Assembly (NCBI GenBank): GCA_017545095.1
Contig: JAFYCU010000065.1
Location: 1-18,450 of the forward strand
DNA: 18,450 bases
Source of the DNA: Muribaculaceae bacterium
GTDB taxonomy: Bacteria > Bacteroidota > Bacteroidia > Bacteroidales > Muribaculaceae
Reading direction: 5' to 3'
The translations under genes and the position numbers were made by a program. Of this stretch, positions 1 through 5,569 are shown piece by piece; the stretch's first letter is position 1, and the number at the start of each line of letters is the position of its first letter. A model generated the notes under the pieces. That model was not told the DNA's origin. It saw only the letters and a list, made by a program, of their open reading frames with translations, and searched no databases.

Positions 1-2
1 AG

Positions 3-776
3 ACCTACACCGTCGGCGGCGTGAGCTTCAAGATGGTTGCCGTGGCTGGCGGCACGTTCACGATGGGCGCGACCGCCGAGCAGGGCGACGATGCCTATAG
101 TGGTGGCGAGTACCCCACGCATCAGGTGACGCTGAGCAGCTACAGCATCGGCGAGACGGAGGTGACGCAGGCCCTGTGGCAGGCGGTGATGGGTAGCAAC
201 CCGAGTAGGTTCAACGGCTCTCGTGAAGAATACGATTATTATTCTGGTCAATATGTGACTGTTAACTATGGCACGAACCTGCAGCGTCCTGTGGAGTGTG
301 TGAGCTGGGACGACTGCCAGACGTTCCTCACGAAGTTGAACCAGCTGACGGGCGAGACGTTCCGCCTGCCGACGGAGGCCGAGTGGGAGTACGCGGCTCG
401 TGGCGGCAGCAAGAGCCAGGGCTACAAGTACGCCGGGAGCAACGACATCGACGAGGTGTGCTGGTATTGGGACAACATCCCCTCTCGGAGCTACGGCACA
501 TCGGGCTACGGCACGCAGACGGTTGCCACGAAGTCCCCGAACGAGTTGGGTTTGTACGACATGAGCGGGAACGTGTTGGAGTGGTGCCAGGACTGGTACG
601 GCAGCTACAGCAGCGGTGCGCAGACGAACCCCACCGGTTCCACATCGGGCTCCGTCCGCGTGAACCGTGGCGGCAGCTGGGGCCTCGACGCCAGGGGCTG
701 CCGCGTGTCGACCCGCAGCGGCCTCACGCCGTCGTACGCGGACTACGACCGCCTCGGCTTGCGCCTCGCTCTTTAG
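3..776 (+). CDS. FGE/SUMF1-fold (formylglycine-generating enzyme-like) protein, 5' truncated by window edge
   Basis: The frame is open to the left edge, so the true start lies outside; a GTG at 21 is internal and the reading V-S-F-K-M-V is the usual way this domain begins. Hallmarks of the FGE-sulfatase fold are visible in order: GGTFTMG early, RLPTEAEWEYAARGG (363-407), GNVLEW (567-584) and RGGSW (666-680), ending in LGLRLAL. The catalytic cysteine pair of true formylglycine-generating enzymes is not apparent and the usual GFRCA-like ending is LGLRLAL here, so I infer a binding or structural member rather than a sulfatase-activating enzyme. An unusually AT-rich loop (about 219-285) rich in Tyr and Gly interrupts an otherwise GC-rich gene. 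The last 30 codons look like a diversity-generating retroelement variable region (see findings). Family call is firm; function is unknown. Confidence 0.85.
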   Translation, partial: TYTVGGVSFKMVAVAGGTFTMGATAEQGDDAYSGGEYPTHQVTLSSYSIGETEVTQALWQAVMGSNPSRFNGSREEYDYYSGQYVTVNYGTNLQRPVECVSWDDCQTFLTKLNQLTGETFRLPTEAEWEYAARGGSKSQGYKYAGSNDIDEVCWYWDNIPSRSYGTSGYGTQTVATKSPNELGLYDMSGNVLEWCQDWYGSYSSGAQTNPTGSTSGSVRVNRGGSWGLDARGCRVSTRSGLTPSYADYDRLGLRLAL

Positions 777-811
777 TCTCCTCCTTTAAACATAAAAATA
801 AAAAAGAAAAA

Positions 812-880
812 GGCTGGCAGTGAGCAGAGCGGGAAGCGCAGGCCCGTCAAGGGCCCGCCCCGCTCTGCGAGTAGCCAGCC
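812..880. repeat. Long GC-rich hairpin/cruciform downstream of the FGE-like gene
   Basis: Arms pair almost end to end: 812-818 with 874-880 (GGCTGGC/GCCAGCC), 824-833 with 859-868 (GCAGAGCGGG/CCCGCTCTGC), 836-838 with 856-858, and 841-845 with 851-855, closing a GTCAA loop. An A-rich tract (789-811) lies to its left. Read on the minus strand the hairpin is therefore followed by a T-rich run, as in an intrinsic terminator, although no gene is recognised upstream on that strand. It sits 35 bases after the stop of the FGE-like gene, so it could instead serve that gene's 3' end or be a cruciform of a retroelement target. Confidence 0.7.
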
Positions 881-1046
881 GAAGCAAAAGGTAAACTTTG
901 ACGCCTGAGCGTGAGCGAGCGCGGCCGTCGGGTCAACAAAAACGACCGCAGAGCGTTACAAGGGGACGGCTCTTTTGTAACATTCTGCCAGCTCTGAGCA
1001 GGCCTACATATGACTCGGTTTTCTGGGGGCGCAACCACCATCCATG
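881..1046. repeat. Gene-free stretch with REP-like stem-loop (955-981)
   Basis: No convincing gene is seen here. The clearest structure is GTTACAA (955-961) and TTGTAAC (975-981) around a 13-base loop that includes GGGGACGGCTCTT. A short hairpin CTGC/GCAG follows (985-1001). From memory, GGGACGG-cored palindromes of this style are dispersed in many bacterial genomes, sometimes with Y1/IS200-like REP transposases; that link is inference. A 64-residue open frame on the minus strand (847-1041) overlaps the hairpins and is more likely fortuitous. Confidence 0.45.
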
Positions 1047-1191
1047 TTGACCGCTGTCGCGGTCGAAATTAGGCTGCGCCTCGGAAAAATCATGCAAACT
1101 GAATGCAATGAAGCTTGCTTCGATTGCTGAGGTGCAGCCGATTTTATCTAAAACCGCAAATAAATTTGCGTTTTCGCTCGGCTTGCACTAA
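1047..1191 (+). repeat. Promoter-bearing intergenic element, copy 1 (interrupted, promoter degenerate)
   Basis: The left half has the hairpin GACCGC-TGTC-GCGGTC (1049-1064) followed by GAAATTAGGCTGCGCCTCGG, itself containing AGGC-TGC-GCCT. The right half (about 1149-1191) has GCAAAT-AA-ATTTGC and then TTTTCGCTCGGCTTGCACTA. Between the halves about 60 bases are inserted, which include a near-inverted copy of the GGCTGCGCCTC motif (1129-1139) and an inner hairpin (about 1104-1126). The -7 box reads TAACGTTG instead of TAATTTTG because the next copy begins there, so this promoter is probably dead. Confidence 0.7.
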
Positions 1192-1192
1192 C

Positions 1193-1280
1193 GTTGACCG
1201 CTTCGCGGTCGAAATTAGGCTGCGCCTCTGAAAACCGCAAATAAATTTGCGTTTTCGCTCGGCTTGCACTAATTTTGCAG
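1193..1280 (+). repeat. Promoter-bearing intergenic element, copy 2 (complete)
   Basis: This is a tandem copy of the preceding element, almost identical in both halves but lacking the internal insert. In order it holds hairpin GACCGC-TTC-GCGGTC (1196-1210), palindrome AGGC-TGC-GCCT (1217-1227), hairpin GCAAAT-AA-ATTTGC (1237-1250) and TTTTCGCTCGGCTTGCACTA running into a -7 box. A third, more diverged copy lies at 13191-13280 before wecB. Confidence 0.8.
1246..1277 (+). promoter_or_regulatory. Bacteroidales-type promoter of the phospho-amino-alcohol cassette
   Basis: TTTG (1246-1249) and TAATTTTG (1270-1277) are separated by exactly 20 bases, matching the known Bacteroides consensus of a -33 TTTG and a -7 TAnnTTTG. 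It is the right end of the repeat element and lies 22 bases before the ATG at 1300. No Shine-Dalgarno sequence is visible, which is normal in this phylum. Confidence 0.75.
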
Positions 1281-1299
1281 AATAAAACAGCAAAGTGAT

Positions 1300-3117
1300 A
1301 TGCAAGCAATCATCTTGGCCGCCGGTATGGGGCGGCGATTGGGTGAATACACCCGCGACAATACCAAGTGCATGGTGCCCGTGAACGGCATCAAGCTCAT
1401 CGACCGGCTGCTCACCCAGCTGGCACGCCTTGACCTGCGGCGCGTAGTCATCGTGCTGGGTTACAAGGGCGACAACCTGCGCCAATACCTCGGCGACAAC
1501 TACCACGGCCAGCTGCCCATCGAGTATGTGGAGAACCCCATCTACGACCGCACCAACAACATCTATTCGCTGGCGTTGGCCAAGCACAAGCTCCAGGACG
1601 ATGACACGCTGCTCGTGGAGAGCGACCTGATTTTCGATGACACGTTCTTTCCCCGCATTGTGGCCTGCCCGCACCCCAACGTGGCCCTCGTGGCCAAGTA
1701 TGAGCCGTGGATGGATGGCACGATGGTGCGCATCGATGCCGACGACAACATCGTGAGCTTTGTGCCACGCAAGGCGTTCGACTATGCCGAGGTCGATAAC
1801 TACTACAAGACGGTGAACATCTACAAGTTCAGCCGCGAGTTCCTGCACGATGTGTATGTGCCTTTCCTGGATGCCTACAGCCAGGTGATGGGCAACAACG
1901 ACTACTACGAGCAGGTGCTGCGGGTGATCACCTCGCTCGATCGTGTGGAGATGAAAGCCCTCACCGTGGGCGATGCACGATGGTATGAAATCGACGACGC
2001 CCAGGACCTCGACATTGCCAGCACCATCTTTGCCGACGAGCATGAACGCCTGCCGATGTATGCCCGACGCTATGGCGGATACTGGCGGTTCCCCAAGCTG
2101 CTCGACTTCTGCTACCTGGTAAACCCCTTCTTCCCGCCACAGCGCTTGCGCGACGAAATCCGCGCCAACTTCGACAACCTGCTCACCCAGTACCCCTCGG
2201 GTATGTGGGTTAACTCGCTGCTGGCCGGCAAGTACTTCGGCATCAAGCAAGACCACGTGGTGGTGGGCAACGGCGCCGCCGAACTCATTAAAAGCCTGAT
2301 GCAGTGCAACGCCGGCAGGGTGGGGGTGGTGTATCCCACTTTCGAGGAATATCCCAACCGCCTCGACCGCGACAGCATCGAGCGCTTCGTGCCGCAGAAT
2401 GCCGACCTGCGCTACACCGTTGATGACCTGATGACGCACTTCGACGGGCGCAACATCCAGTGCCTGCTGCTCATCAATCCCGACAACCCCAGTGGCAACT
2501 TCATCCCCGTGGCCGACGTGCTGCGGCTCGAGGCCTGGTGTGCCGAGCGCGAGATTCGTTTGGTGGTCGATGAGTCGTTTGTCGATTTCACCGATGAATG
2601 GGCCACCAATTCGCTCCTGCACAACGACATCCTCACCGCCCATCCCATGATGGTGGTGGTGAAGAGCATCAGCAAGAGCTACGGCGTGCCGGGGCTGCGC
2701 TTGGGTGTCATGGCCAGTGCCGACACCGACTTCATCGCGTGGATGAAACGCGATGTGGCCATCTGGAACATCAACTCCATGGCCGAGTTCTATCTGCAAA
2801 TCTTCAACAAATACGAGAGCGTCTACCGCGAGGCGTGTGCCAAGTTTGTGGTCGAGCGCCGCCGCTTCGCTCAGCGGCTGGCCGAGGTGCCCTGGCTGCG
2901 TGTGATTCCCTCGCAGGCCAACTACTTCCTGTGCGAAATCACGGGGAGTATCACCTCGACGCAGCTCACCGAGCAACTGCTCAACCGGCACAACATCCTC
3001 ATCAAGGACTGCAACACCAAGAACGCCTTGCAAGGCCGCAACATGGTGCGCATCGCCATTCGTGGCATGCGCGACAACGACCTTCTCGTCGAGGCACTTA
3101 AATCCATCGAGGTATGA
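1300..3117 (+). CDS. Bifunctional LicC-like nucleotidyltransferase / class I-II PLP-dependent aminotransferase or decarboxylase
   Basis: The 605-residue protein joins two enzymes. Residues 1-240 are a MobA/LicC-type nucleotidyltransferase: LAAGMGRRL (6-14), TKCMVPVNG (22-30), an ENPIYDRTNNIYSL stretch (79-91) typical of phosphocholine cytidylyltransferases, and ESD (107-109) as likely metal-binding acid. Residues about 265-605 are a fold-type I PLP enzyme related to HisC/CobD: GNGAAEL (323-329), NPDNPSG (393-399), D424, Schiff-base K459 in SISKSYG and RIAIR (584-588). CobD-like members decarboxylate phospho-amino acids, so one protein could make an aminoalcohol phosphate and then its CDP derivative; that is inference, and transamination is equally open. 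The stop overlaps the next ATG (ATGA at 3114-3117), implying translational coupling. Substrates are unknown. Confidence 0.85.
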   Translation: MQAIILAAGMGRRLGEYTRDNTKCMVPVNGIKLIDRLLTQLARLDLRRVVIVLGYKGDNLRQYLGDNYHGQLPIEYVENPIYDRTNNIYSLALAKHKLQDDDTLLVESDLIFDDTFFPRIVACPHPNVALVAKYEPWMDGTMVRIDADDNIVSFVPRKAFDYAEVDNYYKTVNIYKFSREFLHDVYVPFLDAYSQVMGNNDYYEQVLRVITSLDRVEMKALTVGDARWYEIDDAQDLDIASTIFADEHERLPMYARRYGGYWRFPKLLDFCYLVNPFFPPQRLRDEIRANFDNLLTQYPSGMWVNSLLAGKYFGIKQDHVVVGNGAAELIKSLMQCNAGRVGVVYPTFEEYPNRLDRDSIERFVPQNADLRYTVDDLMTHFDGRNIQCLLLINPDNPSGNFIPVADVLRLEAWCAEREIRLVVDESFVDFTDEWATNSLLHNDILTAHPMMVVVKSISKSYGVPGLRLGVMASADTDFIAWMKRDVAIWNINSMAEFYLQIFNKYESVYREACAKFVVERRRFAQRLAEVPWLRVIPSQANYFLCEITGSITSTQLTEQLLNRHNILIKDCNTKNALQGRNMVRIAIRGMRDNDLLVEALKSIEV

Positions 3118-4091
3118 CATCAGCATCATCCACCCGTCGTGTTGCCATCATGCAGCACGACCTGATCAGTGCTTGTGGCATCACACCAGCCACTTGTGTG
3201 CAATGGGTCGAGGACTCGTTTCGCATGAAGCCGCACGCCGGCCTGCCGCCCAAAATCAGCCTGCACCCCCAGGGCGACGACTTCTTCAACACCATGCCCA
3301 CGCTGCTGCCACCCGAGCTTGGGCGGTTTGCCGTGAAGGAGGTGCACCGCATTGCCGGCCAGGAGCCGGCGCTCGGGGCCGACCTGCTGCTCTACGACAG
3401 CCGCACGGGTCATCTGCTGGCCATCATGGATGCCGACTGGATCACGGCCATGCGCACCGGGGCGGTGGCGGCACTCAGCGTGCGCCTGTTGCAGCGCAGC
3501 GGCGTGGACACCTATTCCATCATGGGGTTAGGCAACACGGCACGCGCCACTGCACTTTGCCTGCTCGATATGTTGGGCGACCGACCGGCGAAACTACGCT
3601 TGCTGCGCTACAAGGACCAAGCCGAGGCCTTTATCAACCGCTTTAGCAACTATCCCAATGTCACCTTCGAGGTCGTTGACGATGCACAGCAGCTGGTGGC
3701 CGGGGCCGATGTGCTCATTTCGTGCATCACCGCCGCCACGGGGCTGGTGTGCGAGCACGACGAGCTGTTCAGGCCGGGCATGCTGCTCATACCCGTGCAC
3801 ACACGCGGCTTCCAGAATTGCGACCTGTTCTTCGACAAGGTTTATGGCGACGACCGCGGTCATGTGCAGGGATTCAAGTATTTCGACCGTTTCCGCCATT
3901 TCGACGAGCTGACCAATGTGCTGCTTGGCATTGACCCTGGACGCGAGAACGACCGAGAGCGCATCTTGTGCTACAACATAGGCCTCGGACTGCACGATGC
4001 CGTGTTTGCCAGCCGTCTCTACGACCTGCTCATCGACCGCTGCACCGAGTTTATCGACCAGCGCAAGGAAACCCGCAAATTCTGGCTCTGA
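3114..4091 (+). CDS. Ornithine cyclodeaminase / mu-crystallin family NAD(P)-dependent enzyme
   Basis: The 325-residue protein shows the family's features: PPK (45-47), the likely catalytic Lys in AVKEV (K75), LLLYDSRTGHLLAIMD (91-106) followed by MRTGAVAALS (113-122), a Rossmann nucleotide loop GLGNTA (138-143), and a late Asp in GLGLHD (D295). Relatives include ornithine cyclodeaminase, archaeal alanine dehydrogenase, ketimine reductases and SbnB, which form or reduce C=N bonds. The start codon overlaps the upstream stop as ATGA, and the downstream gene begins two bases after this stop, so its substrate is very probably made by, or passed to, its neighbours. I infer reductive modification of an amine carried by the decoration, or supply of the amino acid precursor; ornithine-to-proline conversion is a less context-friendly alternative. 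The family is sure, the reaction is not. Confidence 0.85.
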   Translation: MTSASSTRRVAIMQHDLISACGITPATCVQWVEDSFRMKPHAGLPPKISLHPQGDDFFNTMPTLLPPELGRFAVKEVHRIAGQEPALGADLLLYDSRTGHLLAIMDADWITAMRTGAVAALSVRLLQRSGVDTYSIMGLGNTARATALCLLDMLGDRPAKLRLLRYKDQAEAFINRFSNYPNVTFEVVDDAQQLVAGADVLISCITAATGLVCEHDELFRPGMLLIPVHTRGFQNCDLFFDKVYGDDRGHVQGFKYFDRFRHFDELTNVLLGIDPGRENDRERILCYNIGLGLHDAVFASRLYDLLIDRCTEFIDQRKETRKFWL

Positions 4092-4093
4092 CC

Positions 4094-5395
4094 GTGGCAC
4101 AGCACATCATCAGCAAAGCGTTACGCTACGCCTACATGCACGGCTGGCTCTACCGCCGCATCGAGGGTATTCACCGCCGACGCATAGCGGCCATTCGCCG
4201 TCGAGGGGGCGATGACCCCGTCAAGGTGGTGTTCTTCGCCATGAGCGTGAGCATGTGGCGCTATCAGCACCTCTACGACCTCATGAGCCGCGATGACCGA
4301 TTTCTGGTTCACATTGTGCTCTCGCCCAGCATCGACTACGCCCTGGAGCAGCAGCAACGCGATGTGGATGACCTGCGCACCTATTTCGCTGAGCACGGCA
4401 CACCCTATGTGGACTGCGACTTGAAGCATCCCGTCGATGTGAAATCGCAGTTCAACCCCGACATCGTATTCTATCCTCAACCCTACGAGCACCTGCTCAC
4501 TCCAGCTCACGACTGCACGGCATTCTACGACCGACTGGTGTGCTATTACCCATATGCGTTTTGGACCAGCAAGGGCAAGTGGAGCTACGACTTCCATTTC
4601 CACAACCTGGCCTGGCGGCTTTATTACTCCACCCGCCTGCACCTCAAGGAGGCCCAGAACACGGCGTGGAATAAGGGTCGCAACGTGCGTGTGGTGGGCT
4701 ATCCCAATGCCGATGACTTTCTGGCGCGGCAGTTCAACGATGCCGTGTGGAAGCCCATGGCCGATGGCAAAGGCCGCAAGCGAATCATCTGGGCCCCACA
4801 TTATTCCATCACGCCCGAGTTCGGACTGGTGGCGAGGTCGCAGTTCCTCACCATGGCCGAGCCTATGCTCCAGATGGCACGTGGGTTGAACGATGAGATT
4901 CAGGTGGCGTTCAAGCCCCATCCGCGGCTGCTCACCGAGCTGTACCGCCATCCCGACTGGGGCCGAGAGCGCGCCGATAACTATTATCGCCAGTGGGCCG
5001 AGGGCGAGAACACCCAGCTCGAAACAGGTGGTTTCATCGACTTGTTCATGACCAGCGATGCCATGGTGCACGACAGCGGGTCGTTTGCCGTGGAGTACCA
5101 TTACAGCCTCAACCCCGTAATGTTCACCTCGCCCGACCTGGAGCCGCTGTTGCAGACGCAAAGCGAGTTTGGGCGCACGGCCTACAAGCTGCATTACCTG
5201 GGGCGCGACATGGCCGAGGTGGAACATTTCATCCGCGATGTGGTGATTGCCGGCCACGACACTATGCGCTCGTGGCGCGAGTGGTTCTTCAACGAGCACC
5301 TCCTTCCCCCAGGCGGCAACAACGTGGCACAAAACACGCTCGACGACCTGGTCTATTCGCTTTTCACCGAGCCGCTCAGCGATTATGAAGACTGA
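4094..5395 (+). CDS. TagB/TagF-like CDP-alcohol phosphotransferase (CDP-glycerol glycerophosphotransferase family)
   Basis: From a GTG start two bases after the preceding stop, the protein is 433 residues; an in-frame ATG at 4136 would remove 14 residues, and the frame further upstream is only overlap with the previous gene. Family motifs are WAPHYSI (233-239), KPHPRL (274-279) and HDSGSF.VEY (326-334), the last corresponding to the D-S-S/E region that binds the CDP-alcohol in TagF-type enzymes. The N-terminus has a basic amphipathic stretch (RYAYMHGWLYRRIEGIHRRR) that could sit at the inner membrane, as these peripheral transferases do. Following a CTP-type nucleotidyltransferase, it is the natural acceptor-side enzyme, moving a phospho-alcohol onto a glycan or lipid-linked oligosaccharide. 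The exact donor and acceptor are unknown. It ends the three-gene operon. Confidence 0.8.
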   Translation: MAQHIISKALRYAYMHGWLYRRIEGIHRRRIAAIRRRGGDDPVKVVFFAMSVSMWRYQHLYDLMSRDDRFLVHIVLSPSIDYALEQQQRDVDDLRTYFAEHGTPYVDCDLKHPVDVKSQFNPDIVFYPQPYEHLLTPAHDCTAFYDRLVCYYPYAFWTSKGKWSYDFHFHNLAWRLYYSTRLHLKEAQNTAWNKGRNVRVVGYPNADDFLARQFNDAVWKPMADGKGRKRIIWAPHYSITPEFGLVARSQFLTMAEPMLQMARGLNDEIQVAFKPHPRLLTELYRHPDWGRERADNYYRQWAEGENTQLETGGFIDLFMTSDAMVHDSGSFAVEYHYSLNPVMFTSPDLEPLLQTQSEFGRTAYKLHYLGRDMAEVEHFIRDVVIAGHDTMRSWREWFFNEHLLPPGGNNVAQNTLDDLVYSLFTEPLSDYED

Positions 5396-5467
5396 CAAAA
5401 TGGCATCGCATATATTAATAATGCTTAAAGATTGCACGAAGCGTGCTGCCCTGTGACCAATTTGTAA

Positions 5468-5475
5468 TAACTTTG
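5468..5475 (+). promoter_or_regulatory. -7 box (TAACTTTG) of the first propeller gene
   Basis: TAACTTTG matches TAnnTTTG; no convincing -33 TTTG is found at the expected distance. The box ends 95 bases before the ATG at 5570, exactly the spacing seen at the second paralog. A short GCACG/CGTGC hairpin (5434-5445) lies upstream without a T-run. Confidence 0.5.
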
Positions 5476-5495
5476 TAATCAAAAATCATCGTCAA

Positions 5496-5556
5496 CGATG
5501 GGGCAAAAACGGATCCGACCCCATCGGCGACAGCTTTTTATCACTTCTGGGTCCGT
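5496..5556 (+). promoter_or_regulatory. Structured 5' leader of the first propeller gene, possible pseudoknot
   Basis: Two helices can form: CGATGGGG (5496-5503) with CCCCATCG (5519-5526), and ACGGATCC (5509-5516) with GGGTCCGT (5549-5556; one G-U pair). The 5' arm of the second lies inside the loop of the first, so they nest as a pseudoknot or are mutually exclusive. The second helix is at the same distance from the start codon as a helix in the paralog's leader. No known riboswitch class is recognised. Confidence 0.5.
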
Positions 5557-5569
5557 TAGGAACTATTCT

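Noticed and set aside
847..1041. 64-residue open frame on the minus strand
   Set aside because: It runs through two hairpins of a repeat-rich region and shows no domain; probably fortuitous, although such repeat-encoded frames are sometimes annotated.
1144..3129. 661-residue open frame on the minus strand opposite the fusion gene
   Set aside because: It is His/Val-rich low-complexity translation complementary to a clear enzyme gene; it results from high third-position GC.
3968..4093. N-terminal extension of the TagB/TagF-like gene
   Set aside because: It overlaps the coding end of the preceding dehydrogenase and reads as out-of-frame Arg/Pro-rich sequence; GTG 4094 fits better.
5400..5456. 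18-codon frame after the TagB/TagF-like gene
   Set aside because: It lies upstream of the -7 box and has no supporting feature.
5498..5569. Upstream start for propeller 1
   Set aside because: It would place a charged segment before a perfect signal peptide and lies in the structured leader.
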